A stretch of 64,000 nucleotides of DNA from SG8-30 sp963710135 (GCA_963710135.1 CAVPYY010000002.1:310001-374000); one strand, 5' to 3'; shown: positions 28,721-37,842, numbered from the stretch's first letter. A program made the numbers and translations. Notes: generated from the sequence alone by a model not told the origin.

Positions 28721-31270
28721 ATGTCGAGCGATCTGAGGCGAGCGGTCTCTTTGGTGGTGCGTGCCGCGCTGACGGCGGGTACCGCGGCAGCGGCGCTGCC
28801 GCAGCTTGCGGCGGCGGAAGCCGCGGAGGGCGCACCGGCCCTTGACGCCGTGATGGTTACCGCGACCCGCCAGGCCGGCGAGACGGACATCCAGACGACG
28901 CCAGTGTCGGTGTCGGCCGTGACCGCCGCGGACATCGACCGCCTCGTCGCCAAGGACATTTCCGGACTGGCCTCGTCGGTCCCGGGTTTTTCGGCGTCGC
29001 GCATCACGGCGTTCAACGCCGCGTCGTTCGCCATGCGCGGCGTGGGGCTCACCGACATCATCGTCTACCAGGACTCGCCGGTCGGCGTGACCATCGACGA
29101 CTTCGTCGTGCCTAGCGTTCAGACGCAGCTTCTCGACACCTTCGACATCAGCAGCGTCGAGGTGCTGCGCGGGCCGCAGGGCACGCTGTTCGGCAAGAAC
29201 ACCACCGGCGGCGCGGTCAACATCCGTACCAAGCGCCCGAACATGGACAGCACGCAGGCGGAGTTGCGGGCCAGCTACGGCAGCTTCAACGCGCAGCGTT
29301 ACCAGGGCTCGGTCGACATCCCGCTGGTCGAGAATGTCTTCGCGGTACGCCTGGTGGGCTCGTTCTCCAAGTCCGACGGCTACTACAAGCTCGGCGCGGA
29401 CTACGGCCCGATCAATACCTTCAACGCTGCCAACGGGGTGCCCTTCAACATTCCGGGCATCACCGGGCAGGTCGGCACCGGCACCGGCGAGACGACCGGC
29501 GGCGACGACGTGTTCAATGGCCGCCTCAAGGCGCAGTGGAACATCAGCGACTCGGCGACGCTCCTGCTGCAGTACGAGTACATGAAGGACCGCTCCGACG
29601 CGGTGCCGTCCTACAACGACACGCCGCCGACCGGCCCCTATCTCTGGAACTTCCTCGGCTTCACGCGTCCGTCGGGCGAGCCACTCGACAACGTGGCGTC
29701 CACGCAGCGCAACGACTCGCTGCTCGAGATGGACAAGGGCCAGAAGATCGACGTCGACGGCGCCTACCTGAACCTCGAGTGGGACCTCGGCACGTACATG
29801 CTGTTCGCCAATGCCGGCTACCGCAATCAGGACGAGCACCTGCCGAACACCTACACGGGCGCCGCGCCGGTCAATTCGATCACCGGCCAGCCGCTGTCGC
29901 TGTTCGATGCGACCCGCGATACCACGCGTGAGACCAGCCAATTCGAGGCGCGCCTCGCCTCGCAGTTCGACGGTCCGTTCAACTACGTCGTCGGTGCCTT
30001 CCAGCAGACGAACGACGCGAAGTTCTGCGTGGTGCAGGTGCTGGGCTTCGTCGACCTGATCACCGATTTTGGCGGCCTCGGCCTGCCGCAGCAGTTCCTG
30101 AACAGCACGCCGCAGATCCTGTGCAACCAGCAGGACTCGGATTCGATCGCGGGCTACGTCGACGTCAACTATGACGTGACCGAGAAGTTCCAGCTGGGCG
30201 CCGGCTTCCGCTGGACCCAGGACAAGCGCCAGTGGGCCGGCCGCACACAGGTGCCGTTCGACCTGCTGGATGACAACCTGGCCAACGGCAGCCTGTCGGT
30301 CGACGATTTCACCGATCCGCTGCAGGCCGGCAACTTCACCCGCTATCCCGGCGGCACGATCGTCGATGCCTCGACGCCGGGCTTCGACAACCTCAAGGAG
30401 ACCTGGAGCGAGCCGAGCTGGCGCGTGACGGGCTCGTACCAGTTGAACGACCAGTGGTTCTCGTACCTGACGGTGTCGCGCGGCTACAAGGCCGGCGGCT
30501 ATAACGACCAGACGGGCACCAGCGGCTTGCTGGTGCCGACGCTGACCCGCCCGGTGGACCCGGAGTTCGCGACCAACTACGAGCTCGGCTTCAAGTTCAC
30601 CTCGGATGACAACCGCATGCGGTTCAACCCGACGGTGTTCATCGCCAAGTACGACGACGCGCAGCGCGCGGTGAACATCATCACCGAGGCCAATGGCACG
30701 CAGTTCCAGGAAACCGTCTTCTACAATGCGGCCAAGGTCGACGTGAAGGGCCTGGAGCTCGAGTTCCAGGCGCTGGTGACGGACTCGTTCCGCGTGCGCG
30801 CGGCGGCCTCGTATCTCGACGCCAAGTACGACAAGTTCGTGATCGATCAGCCGGGTCTGACGGATCCGACCACGGGTGGACAGATCCTGCCGTTCTCCGG
30901 GGACTTCTCTGGCCTGCCGGTCCCGCGTTCGCCGGAGTTCAGCGGTTCCCTGTCGGGCACTTATGTGCTCAACCTGGCCAGCGGTACGCTCGACATCACC
31001 GGCGAGGTGTACTACGAGGACGAGAACCTGTTCTACATCGCCGCGGCCGGGCGCGAGTTCGACGCGTATCTCGACGCCAAGACCCTGCTCAACCTGTCGG
31101 TCACCTATACGGACGACAAGGACCGGTACTTCGTGCGGGCGTTCGGCAAGAACCTGTCGGATGAGCGCTACCGGATCGCCAGCCAGTCGGTGGCGACCCT
31201 GTGGACCCACAGCCAGTTCGGTCCGCCGATCAACTTCGGCATCGAGGTCGGGATGAACTTCGGTCGCTGA
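28721..31270 (+). CDS. TonB-dependent outer-membrane receptor
   Basis: 849-residue beta-barrel receptor. A signal peptide occupies about residues 1-33. A TonB-box-like stretch LDAVMVTATR is followed by the plug domain (about 50-165) with EVLRGPQGTLFGKNTTGGAVNI. The barrel ends with an aromatic residue near the C-terminus (FGIEVGMNFGR). It is of the large class found in catabolic loci of Gram-negative bacteria that import bulky or hydrophobic organics, not a recognisable siderophore receptor. A GGGGGAG ribosome site lies 6-7 nt before the ATG, and a strong terminator hairpin follows. It is divergent from Rieske oxygenase 1, pointing to uptake of that pathway's substrate (inference). Confidence 0.93.
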   Translation: MSSDLRRAVSLVVRAALTAGTAAAALPQLAAAEAAEGAPALDAVMVTATRQAGETDIQTTPVSVSAVTAADIDRLVAKDISGLASSVPGFSASRITAFNAASFAMRGVGLTDIIVYQDSPVGVTIDDFVVPSVQTQLLDTFDISSVEVLRGPQGTLFGKNTTGGAVNIRTKRPNMDSTQAELRASYGSFNAQRYQGSVDIPLVENVFAVRLVGSFSKSDGYYKLGADYGPINTFNAANGVPFNIPGITGQVGTGTGETTGGDDVFNGRLKAQWNISDSATLLLQYEYMKDRSDAVPSYNDTPPTGPYLWNFLGFTRPSGEPLDNVASTQRNDSLLEMDKGQKIDVDGAYLNLEWDLGTYMLFANAGYRNQDEHLPNTYTGAAPVNSITGQPLSLFDATRDTTRETSQFEARLASQFDGPFNYVVGAFQQTNDAKFCVVQVLGFVDLITDFGGLGLPQQFLNSTPQILCNQQDSDSIAGYVDVNYDVTEKFQLGAGFRWTQDKRQWAGRTQVPFDLLDDNLANGSLSVDDFTDPLQAGNFTRYPGGTIVDASTPGFDNLKETWSEPSWRVTGSYQLNDQWFSYLTVSRGYKAGGYNDQTGTSGLLVPTLTRPVDPEFATNYELGFKFTSDDNRMRFNPTVFIAKYDDAQRAVNIITEANGTQFQETVFYNAAKVDVKGLELEFQALVTDSFRVRAAASYLDAKYDKFVIDQPGLTDPTTGGQILPFSGDFSGLPVPRSPEFSGSLSGTYVLNLASGTLDITGEVYYEDENLFYIAAAGREFDAYLDAKTLLNLSVTYTDDKDRYFVRAFGKNLSDERYRIASQSVATLWTHSQFGPPINFGIEVGMNFGR

Positions 31271-31296
31271 GGGCGGGCCTCGACCGGTTGTTCAAG

Positions 31297-31322
31297 GGAA
31301 GGCCGGCGCAAGCCGGCCTTCC
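31297..31322 (+). terminator. Hairpin terminator after the TonB receptor gene
   Basis: Arms GGAAGGCCGGC and GCCGGCCTTCC pair perfectly over 11 bp around a GCAA tetraloop, 26 nt after the receptor stop. Only a weak T-rich tail (TGTTGG) follows, so termination may be incomplete and could allow some read-through into the SDR gene at 31341. Confidence 0.7.
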
Positions 31323-31340
31323 TGTTGGAGTCAGGAGTTC

Positions 31341-32096
31341 ATGATGGGCACGACGGGGAAACTGGCCGGCAAGGTGGCCATCGTGACCGGCGCCGCCAGC
31401 GGCATCGGCGAGGCGATCGCCAGGTTGTTCATCGCCGAAGGAGCGCGGTGCGTGGTCGGGGATCTGCCCGGTTCCGCGCTTCTGGCCCTCTTCGGTGCGG
31501 AGCCGTCGGCGGCCTGCGTCGAGCTCGACACGACGCAGGCGGACGCGCCCGAGTGCCTGGTGCAGGCAGCCGTGCAGCGCTTCGGCGGACTCGACATCCT
31601 GGTCAACAACGCCGGCATCGTCGTGGCAGGGCAGTTCGAGGAGCTGACCGACGAGCAGTTCGACCGCATCATGGCGGTCAACGTGCGTTCGTACTTCCGC
31701 ATCGCACGTCAGGCCGTGCCGGTGCTGCGTGAACGCGGCGGCGGCAGGATCATCAATCTCGGCTCCATCATGTCGGAGATGGCGGGCCCGTCGCTGTCCA
31801 TCTACGGCACGTCCAAGCATGCCGTGGCGGGGCTCTCGAAGGGCATGGCCGTCGATCTCGGCCGCTACGGCATCACCGTGAACTACCTGCAGCCGGGTTC
31901 AATCTGGACAGGCATGTCCAGGCCGTTCATGGCGGACGAGAACTTCCGCAAGTACTGGGAGAACAAGGCTCCCATGGGCCGCATCGGCGACCCAGAGGAC
32001 GTGGCCGCCGCGGCGTTGTTCCTCGCCTCGGACGAAGCGAAGTTCGTGACCGGCCACGGCCTGCACGTCGACGGCGGCGCCATCATCAACTTCTAG
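31341..32096 (+). CDS. Short-chain dehydrogenase/reductase (SDR 1)
   Basis: 251-residue classical SDR. The cofactor loop is TGAASGIGE (about 17-25), NNAG is intact (ILVNNAGIV), and the catalytic Ser/Tyr/Lys are in NLGSIMSE and YGTSKHA. The Asp after beta-2 (VVGDLPG) suggests NAD(H) over NADP(H). The protein is 251 residues, the usual size, with a C-terminal GGAIINF. It follows the receptor and its hairpin, and its stop codon coincides with the left arm of a 55-bp inverted repeat. It probably oxidises or reduces an alcohol/ketone of the local pathway; substrate unknown. Confidence 0.9.
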   Translation: MMGTTGKLAGKVAIVTGAASGIGEAIARLFIAEGARCVVGDLPGSALLALFGAEPSAACVELDTTQADAPECLVQAAVQRFGGLDILVNNAGIVVAGQFEELTDEQFDRIMAVNVRSYFRIARQAVPVLRERGGGRIINLGSIMSEMAGPSLSIYGTSKHAVAGLSKGMAVDLGRYGITVNYLQPGSIWTGMSRPFMADENFRKYWENKAPMGRIGDPEDVAAAALFLASDEAKFVTGHGLHVDGGAIINF

Positions 32097-32148
32097 GAGG
32101 GGTCAGACGCCACTCTGGCACCACTCGGGTACGGGTCAGACGCCACTC
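32094..32148 (+). repeat. 55-bp inverted repeat, left arm
   Basis: Begins at the SDR 1 stop codon and contains GGGGTCAGACGCCACTC twice. It is the reverse complement of 32868-32922 with a single mismatch (G/A). Each unit carries GTCAGA/TCTGAC symmetry typical of REP-like elements. With its partner it brackets the AhpD-like gene. Confidence 0.85.
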
Positions 32149-32184
32149 GGGCACACGCAACCGAAGGTGGTCAGCGAAATCGGC

Positions 32185-32787
32185 TCATGTTCGCGATGTG
32201 ATTTGGGTAGGTCCTGACGCCTCAGGTACGAATGGGCAGTAGTCTTCCTTCTCCACCAGGTTCAGGATGAACGACAGCTTGGCCATCCCCCCGATGATGG
32301 CTGCCACCACACCGAGTTCGAGAATCTCCGCCTCGCTGAAGTTGTTGCGCAGGCGCCTGAAGAGATCCGGCGACATGTCGCCATTCATGTTCGTCAAGAC
32401 CATCTGGTCGGCGTAGTCGAGCACCGCCAGCTCCGCCTCGGTGAACGGGCCATCGGCGTAGTTCCCGGCAATCATCGCATCAACCTGCGACTGGCTGATG
32501 CCGGCCTCCAGGGCGCCGGGCACGTTCTGCTTGTTGCAGGTGCGGCAGCCGTGGACGATCGACAGGCGCAGGCGCACGAGCTGCTTATAGCGTTGCTCAA
32601 CCTTGCCGCCGAAAAAAACCTTCATGTAGAACTCGTTCATCACGAGATTCACGAGTTCGGGCGCCTGCGCGAACACCTCCATGAAGGCGGGCTCGCCGGT
32701 CAGTTTGTTGAGCATGTCCCAGGCGGGCTTGAAGCCTTCCGGCAGCCCTTCCCGGGGGGTGCGGGTGAACAACGTGTCGACCATCAC
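32185..32787 (-). CDS. Carboxymuconolactone decarboxylase/AhpD-family protein
   Basis: 200-residue all-helical AhpD-like protein. The redox-type motif is CRTC (HGCRTCNKQNVPGALEAG), with the His just before it, and the fold continues into FTEAELAVLDYADQM. The family includes AhpD alkylhydroperoxidases and carboxymuconolactone decarboxylases; CxxC favours a peroxidase or disulfide role rather than lactone decarboxylation. It lies between two convergent SDR genes, inside a pair of inverted repeats. Start M1 or M2 (32787/32784) cannot be separated. Confidence 0.85.
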   Translation of the reverse strand: MMVDTLFTRTPREGLPEGFKPAWDMLNKLTGEPAFMEVFAQAPELVNLVMNEFYMKVFFGGKVEQRYKQLVRLRLSIVHGCRTCNKQNVPGALEAGISQSQVDAMIAGNYADGPFTEAELAVLDYADQMVLTNMNGDMSPDLFRRLRNNFSEAEILELGVVAAIIGGMAKLSFILNLVEKEDYCPFVPEASGPTQITSRT

Positions 32788-32796
32788 GATCTCCCG

Positions 32797-32867
32797 ACGG
32801 GGTCAGACGCCACTCTGTCCCCGTCAAAAATCGACCAATGCCCCGGGTTTGCGGCGCGACGGGGTCA
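32797..32867 (+). repeat. Partial REP-like repeat copies beside the right arm
   Basis: Contains GACGGGGTCAGACGCCACTCTG at 32797-32818 and, from 32858, GACGGGGTCAGAGTGGCG running into the right arm, so the two face each other as a second, shorter inverted pair around a 40-nt spacer. Same core as the 55-bp arms. Confidence 0.7.
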
Positions 32868-32922
32868 GAGTGGCGTCTGACCCGTACTCGAGTGGTGCCA
32901 GAGTGGCGTCTGACCCCTCCTA
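32868..32922 (-). repeat. 55-bp inverted repeat, right arm
   Basis: Reverse complement of 32094-32148 with one mismatch, ending exactly at the SDR 2 stop codon (32920-32922). The pair puts identical sequence immediately after the stop codons of two convergent SDR genes, with the AhpD-like gene between. Confidence 0.85.
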
Positions 32923-33822
32923 ACGATTGGGGATGCGGAACCAGTCGGGGATACCGCCCGGCCAGACGTCGCCCCACATCTGGTTGCCGCCATCGACCAC
33001 CAGCACCTCGCCGGTGATGAACTTGCCGGTCTGCGGCACGCCGACGTACACGACCGCCTGGCCGATGTCGAAGGCGTCGCCGCAGGTGCGCAGCGGGTTC
33101 GCATTGCAGAATTCCTCGGCGGCCCCGGGCGGGTACACGTTGAAGCCTTCGGTGGCGACCGAGCCGGGCGACACGCAGTTGACGCGGATGCCGAGCGGCG
33201 CCCACTCGACCGCGACGGACTTGCTGGCGTAGATCACGCCGGCGCGCGCCGCGGCGGTGTGCGCGACCTGCGGCATGCCGCGCCACACGTTCGCGACGAT
33301 GTTGACGATCGAGCCCGGCCTGCCGGCCTCGCGCCAGTGACGCGCGGCGGCCTGCATCATGTACCAGGTGCCATTCAGGTTCGTGTCGATGACCGCATTC
33401 CAGCCCTTGACCGAGTAGTCGATCGCCGCCTGCGGAAACTGCCCGCCGCCGTTGTTGACCAGCAGGTCGAGGCGGCCATAGCGGTCGGTTGTTTCCGCCA
33501 TGAGCTCCTGCACCTGCTCCGGACTGCGGATCGTCATGGCGCGACATCCCACCTCGCGCCCCAACAGGCGGCGCACGCCGGCCGCGGTCTCGTCGAGCTT
33601 CTCCTGCCGCCGGCCGCAGATCATCACCTGGGCGCCGAGGCGCGTCAGCAGGTAGGCCATGGCGCGTCCGAGCCCGCTGCCGCCGCCCGAGACCAGGCAC
33701 ACCTGGTCCTTCAGCAGATCGTCACGGAAAGCGTGCGGGTGGCTGGCCAGCTCCTCGTCGGTGAAACCCCAGCGTTCGTCGCCCTTGGATGGCTCGGTCA
33801 GCGCGGTCTTCGTCAGTGGCAT
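32920..33822 (-). CDS. Short-chain dehydrogenase/reductase (SDR 2)
   Basis: 300-residue SDR with an N-terminal extension of about 35 residues before the cofactor loop SGGGSGLGRA. LLVNNGGGQFP replaces NNAG. The catalytic region is NIVANVW then ARAGVIYASKSVAVEW with the YxxxK-like YASK. ICGRRQEKLDE after beta-2 (Arg-Arg) favours NADP(H). It resembles 2,4-dienoyl-CoA reductase/FabG-like enzymes acting on acyl-CoAs. Last gene of the operon Rieske 2 - KS/DUF35 - thiolase - SDR 2, with a 24-nt gap after the thiolase. Confidence 0.88.
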   Translation of the reverse strand: MPLTKTALTEPSKGDERWGFTDEELASHPHAFRDDLLKDQVCLVSGGGSGLGRAMAYLLTRLGAQVMICGRRQEKLDETAAGVRRLLGREVGCRAMTIRSPEQVQELMAETTDRYGRLDLLVNNGGGQFPQAAIDYSVKGWNAVIDTNLNGTWYMMQAAARHWREAGRPGSIVNIVANVWRGMPQVAHTAAARAGVIYASKSVAVEWAPLGIRVNCVSPGSVATEGFNVYPPGAAEEFCNANPLRTCGDAFDIGQAVVYVGVPQTGKFITGEVLVVDGGNQMWGDVWPGGIPDWFRIPNR

Positions 33823-33846
33823 GGTCTGGTTTCCTGGAACAGGCGC

Positions 33847-35050
33847 TCAGACGGACCGAAGCCCGAACAGCGCGACACTGGCGACGTTGCGATTGGGTAT
33901 GCCGCCAAGATTGTGGGTCAGTCCTACGGCGGGTGAGGCGAGCTGGCGCTCCCCCGCACGGCCCATGAGCTGGGTATAGACCTCATAGGCCATCCGCAGG
34001 CCCGAGGCGCCGACCGGGTGGCCGAAACACTTCAATCCGCCGTCGGTCTGGCAGGGATTGCGTCCGTCGCGATCGAATGCGCCGTCGAGGATGTCGGCCG
34101 GCGCGCGGCCCTCGTCCGACATGAACAGGTCCTCCATCAGCACGAGCTCGGTGATGGAGAAGCAATCGTGCACCTCCATGACCGCCACTTCGGCGCGCGG
34201 GTCCCTGATGCCGGCCTCGGCGTACGCGCGCCGGGCCGCTGCGCGGGTGGTCGGCGTGTGGGCACCGTCCCAGGAATCGTGCGAGAGCTCGACGCCATTC
34301 GACGGGACCAGCTGCAGCGCCTTCACCGCGACCACATCGCGGCGTCCCAGCTCGCGTGCCTTCTCCGGCGTCGTCACGATTGCGCAAGCCGCACCGTCGG
34401 ATACGCCGCAGCAATCGAAGACGCCGAGCGGCCAGGCCACCATCGGCGCATCGAGCACCTGGCGCTCTGTGAGCCGCTTGTGCAGATGTGCCTTCGGGAT
34501 TCGCGGCGCCGTTGTCGTGGCTCTTCACCGAGACGTGCGCCATGGCGCGCTTGAGGTCCCTCATGTCCAGCCGGTGCTTCGCCGCGTAGGAGGCGGCCAG
34601 CTGCGCGAACGCGCCGGGCGGCGTGAAACCGGGCTGCCAGAGGTCCTCGAAAGTGCCCTTGGTCCGCTCCGGCAGGCCGCCGAAGCCGGTGTCCTTGAGT
34701 TTCTCCACACCCATCGCCAGCGCGATGTCGCAGGCGCCGGCGGCCACCGCATAGACGGCGCCGCGCAGCGCTTCCGTGCCGGTCGCGCAGAGGTTCTCCA
34801 CGCGGGTGACGGGAATCTGCGGAAGGCGCAGCGCCATCGCGAGCGGCAGGGCCGACTTCGACACGTTCTGCTCGTCGTAGAACACGCCGAGCCATGCCGC
34901 CTCGATCTGGTCGCGCTCGATGCCGGCGTCGGCAATCGCCTCGCCGAACGCCTCGACCATCAGGTCGTCAGCTCCGCAGTCCCAGCGCTCCCCGAAGCGC
35001 GAGCAACCCATGCCGAGGATCACCACTTTGTCGCGGATGCCGCTGGCCAT
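33847..35050 (-). CDS. SCP-x-type thiolase, one frame break
   Basis: Thiolase-superfamily protein of the non-decarboxylating SCP-x/lipid-transfer class, acting on acyl-CoA thioesters. The nucleophile Cys is in VENLCATGTEAL. The SCP-x motif HDCFSITEL and the C-terminal GGLKCFGHPVGASG (catalytic His) are intact. Reading is continuous from ATG 35050 to AANP, then shifts +1 at about 34498-34501 (CCC where CC is expected) and resumes KAHLHKRLTERQVLDAP to the stop. Corrected length is about 400 residues. It is 1 nt after the KS-like/DUF35 fusion gene, and DUF35 proteins commonly form complexes with such thiolases. Confidence 0.87.
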
Positions 35051-35051
35051 G

Positions 35052-36494
35052 TCAGGCGACCTCCGCGGGCGCGGCCTTCCAGAAGTAGCGACGGAAGGCG
35101 CGCGTGCCGTCGATGTCCTTCAGCCGGAACACGAAGCGGACCGGCGCACCCACGGCGGCTTCGCCCGGTTCGAAATCCGTGAACTCCATGAACGCGTTGC
35201 CGCCTTCGGCGAACTCGACGTTGCCATACACCAGTGGCGGGCGCTGCGCGTAGGCGAGCCAGTCTTCGGTAAAGGTCTTGATGCGTCCGGTCGAGTCGGC
35301 GAGGCGGTGCGGCGCCTGGGTGTCGGTTGCGCGACACGCCGGATTGACGCACACCCGCGAGCGCGGGAACTGCACGGCGCCGCAGGCGGCGCAGCGGCCC
35401 CCGGTGAAGGCGGTGATGTCGTCCCGCTTGCGCCACAGCACGGTCTGGGCGGTGCGATTGTCGCGTTCGGCGCGACGCCCCAGATCGACCGGCAGCAGGC
35501 CGCAGTGGGCGAGGAAGCGCGTGTAGCGCGTCTCCTCGCGGCGGCAGGCCAGTGCGGTGCTGGCGCCGCGCCCGGGACGCCGGTCCACGATCGCCGGCGT
35601 GACGCGAAACAGCAGCGCATCGACACCCTGGCCGAAGCCGACCAGCAGCACGAGCTCGCCGGGGGCGGCCTGTTCGAGCGCCGCCGCCAGCATGAACAGC
35701 GGGTGCGCGCAGCCGATGTTGCCGCAGCGTGACTCCAGCGGGTCCTGCAGCGCCTCGGGCCGGATCCCCAGTTCAGCCGCAATCGGGCGGCCCACGGACG
35801 CGGGAGCCGGGACGAGCAGCCGGTCAATCGCGCCCGGCTGCAGCCCGGCGTCCTTCAGCAGCGGCCGAATCGCGCGCGGCACGAGCTCCAGCCAGCCTGC
35901 GGTGCGCACCCAGCGTTCCTCGAGCGAGTAGTCGAAGCGCTCGCCGGCCGCGCGATAGTGATCGACGAAGTCGGCGCTGACGTGGCTCGCGCCGAGCAGC
36001 GCCGCGATGCCGTCTGCTGCGCCCACCACGCATGCCGCTGCGCCATGGCCGTAGCGCCGCTCCTCGGCGCTGCCGGGACGGGTCATGCGACGATCTGCGG
36101 CGACCACCAGCCCGGCGCCGGCGCCCGCGGTCGCGCTCTCCGCCAGCGCCTGCGCCAGCGCGCCGGTGCCCGCATGCTGCGAGCCGGCGAGGTCGAGCGC
36201 GCGCACCTGTTCGTCCAGGCCGATGGCGGCGGCGAGCAGCCCGGCGTTGCTGCGGTCATCGAACGGGAGAGTGGTCGACGCCAGGCAGACGCGCCGTACG
36301 TTGCCGCTCGCCGGCAGCGCGGCCCGTGCCGCCTCCACGGCCATGGTCAGGCTGTCTTCGTCCCAGTTGCAGGCGCTGCGTTCGCCCTGCACGTCGCCCT
36401 GGTCCGGACCCAGCCAGCCCATCGCGGCGCCGATCGTCGACCGCGCCAGGCGCAGTCGCGGAATGTGCACCCCGATTGAGGCGACGCCAGGCAT
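35052..36494 (-). CDS. Ketosynthase III/HMG-CoA-synthase-like protein fused to a DUF35 Zn-ribbon/OB-fold domain
   Basis: 480-residue fusion. Residues 1-~340 have the thiolase fold of the KAS III/HMG-CoA synthase group (SIGVHIPRLRL start, LASTTLPFDDRSN, RYGHGAAACVVG, LLVGFGQGVDALLF). The position of the nucleophilic Cys reads DLAGSQHAGTGAL, giving Gln106. The usual His-Gln-Ala-Asn stretch reads VPAPASVGRP, so Cys and His both look missing; the Gly-Asn of CGNIGCAHP remains. The C-terminal DUF35 domain has zinc Cys at 368, 371, 382 and 387 (CAACG, CVNPAC) and an acyl-CoA-binding OB fold. ATG 36494 is 1 nt after the Rieske 2 stop. It probably acts with the next-door thiolase; reaction unknown. 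Confidence 0.82.
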   Translation of the reverse strand: MPGVASIGVHIPRLRLARSTIGAAMGWLGPDQGDVQGERSACNWDEDSLTMAVEAARAALPASGNVRRVCLASTTLPFDDRSNAGLLAAAIGLDEQVRALDLAGSQHAGTGALAQALAESATAGAGAGLVVAADRRMTRPGSAEERRYGHGAAACVVGAADGIAALLGASHVSADFVDHYRAAGERFDYSLEERWVRTAGWLELVPRAIRPLLKDAGLQPGAIDRLLVPAPASVGRPIAAELGIRPEALQDPLESRCGNIGCAHPLFMLAAALEQAAPGELVLLVGFGQGVDALLFRVTPAIVDRRPGRGASTALACRREETRYTRFLAHCGLLPVDLGRRAERDNRTAQTVLWRKRDDITAFTGGRCAACGAVQFPRSRVCVNPACRATDTQAPHRLADSTGRIKTFTEDWLAYAQRPPLVYGNVEFAEGGNAFMEFTDFEPGEAAVGAPVRFVFRLKDIDGTRAFRRYFWKAAPAEVA

Positions 36495-36495
36495 G

Positions 36496-37707
36496 TCAGC
36501 GGCTGATCCAGGGCTCGATGCGGGGCTCGACTCTGAGGTGCGCCGGGATGCGCTCGGCCCCGATGCGCCGGTCGAGTTCCTCGTGCCAGTGGTAGATGCG
36601 CCGCTCCTGGTAGTTGAGGGTGATGCCGCGAAACGCCGCGGACTCGATCGACTCCTGGATCTGCACGGCGAACTGCGTGTCCTCTTCGAGAATCCGCTCG
36701 AAGTTCGACAGGCGCGTTTCCCACAGCGGGTGCATCTCGCCGCCACCCCAGTCGGGCGCGAACCACACGACCTCGATTTCCATCTCCCGGTCCCCTGCAG
36801 GCCAGAAGAGGATGAACGGGTTGCCGGTCGCGTCCACCGGCGTCACGAGGTTCGGATAGAAGTTGTAGGAGGGGTTGTTGCTGCGCGTGATTTCCGTGGC
36901 GGTTTCGATGCGGCGCATGCCCTTGGTGCCCGGGTCTTCCCAGTCGGGCCGACGGTTCGGCGTCAGCATCAGGGAATGTCCATGCGGCCACAGCGTGATG
37001 CTGGTACCGCGGTGGTCGAGAAAGCGGTCGACCGTCTTGGTGTGGATCGACTTGAGGTGATAGACCTCGAGGAACGCGTCCAGCAGGACCTTGACGTTGC
37101 ACCTGACCGGATAGGACTTGCGACTGACGAAGCGGACTTGCGCGGGCTGGATCTGCTCGAGGTACTCCGGGATCACGCCCAGGTGCTCGAGCAGCGGCTG
37201 GGCCGCGGGATCCTCGTTGACGAATACCCAGTTGCCGAACAGCTCGCAGCGCACGCCGACCAGCGAGTGCTCCGACATGTCGAGTCCGGGGAAGTCGCGC
37301 TTGTCGCGCAGGTTCACCAGTTCGCCGGTGAGGCTGTAGGTCCAGCCGTGGTAGCCACACACCAGTCCTTCCACCTTGCCGCTGCAGTCCTTCACCAGCG
37401 GTGCGCCGCGGTGGCGGCAGGTGTTGTAGAAGGCGCGAACGACTCCGTCCTTGCCCCGGACGATGAGAATGGGGGAGCCGGTGCGCTTGAACAGATAGAA
37501 GCTGCCGGATTCGGGGATCTCGTCGGTGTGGCAGGCGTACAGCCAGGACTTCCGCCACAGGTGCTCGTGCTCCAGCGCCAGGAAGGCCGGATCCGTGTAG
37601 CGCCCGCCGGGGATCACCGGCAGTTTCGGAAAGCCCTCGGGCGGGCCGCTGCGGTCCGCTTCGTAACGCATGCCGGCTTTCAGCCGTTCTACGGTCATTG
37701 CGTCCAT
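36496..37707 (-). CDS. Rieske non-haem iron oxygenase, large subunit (2)
   Basis: 403-residue oxygenase alpha subunit. The Rieske ligands are Cys97/His99 (TCRHRGAPL) and Cys117/His120 (CGYHGWTYSLTGEL). Mononuclear iron His217 and His222 lie in LEVYHLKSIH. It is closer in style to benzoate/phenylpropionate dioxygenase alpha subunits than the other two Rieske proteins here, but again no beta subunit is present. ATG 37707 is preferred over an in-frame TTG at 37725 because GGGGGAA lies about 8 nt upstream. It heads the operon ending in SDR 2; operator site B lies 118 nt upstream. Confidence 0.92.
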   Translation of the reverse strand: MDAMTVERLKAGMRYEADRSGPPEGFPKLPVIPGGRYTDPAFLALEHEHLWRKSWLYACHTDEIPESGSFYLFKRTGSPILIVRGKDGVVRAFYNTCRHRGAPLVKDCSGKVEGLVCGYHGWTYSLTGELVNLRDKRDFPGLDMSEHSLVGVRCELFGNWVFVNEDPAAQPLLEHLGVIPEYLEQIQPAQVRFVSRKSYPVRCNVKVLLDAFLEVYHLKSIHTKTVDRFLDHRGTSITLWPHGHSLMLTPNRRPDWEDPGTKGMRRIETATEITRSNNPSYNFYPNLVTPVDATGNPFILFWPAGDREMEIEVVWFAPDWGGGEMHPLWETRLSNFERILEEDTQFAVQIQESIESAAFRGITLNYQERRIYHWHEELDRRIGAERIPAHLRVEPRIEPWISR

Positions 37708-37824
37708 GTCCGATTCCCCCGGCAAACGATGGTTGGGGTCCGCGCGTCGCCAACCAGCGCGCTCGCTGAGGCGCGGCCGACCCCCAGCCGCAAGCCCAAG
37801 TATAGAAAGCCCCCGGCTAAAAAG

Positions 37825-37842
37825 AAACAGGCCTGACTGTTT
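37825..37842. promoter_or_regulatory. Palindromic operator, site B
   Basis: AAACAGGCCTGACTGTTT in the divergent gap between the Rieske 2 operon and the GST operon. It matches site C at 17 of 18 positions, with flanks AAAAAG and TTTTC. A TAGAGT sequence (37861-37866) downstream could be the -10 element of the GST promoter. Confidence 0.75.

Noticed and set aside
28373..31210. 945-codon minus-strand open frame
   Set aside because: Antisense to the TonB receptor, with low-complexity Arg/Val/Gly translation; the plus strand has signal peptide, plug and barrel.
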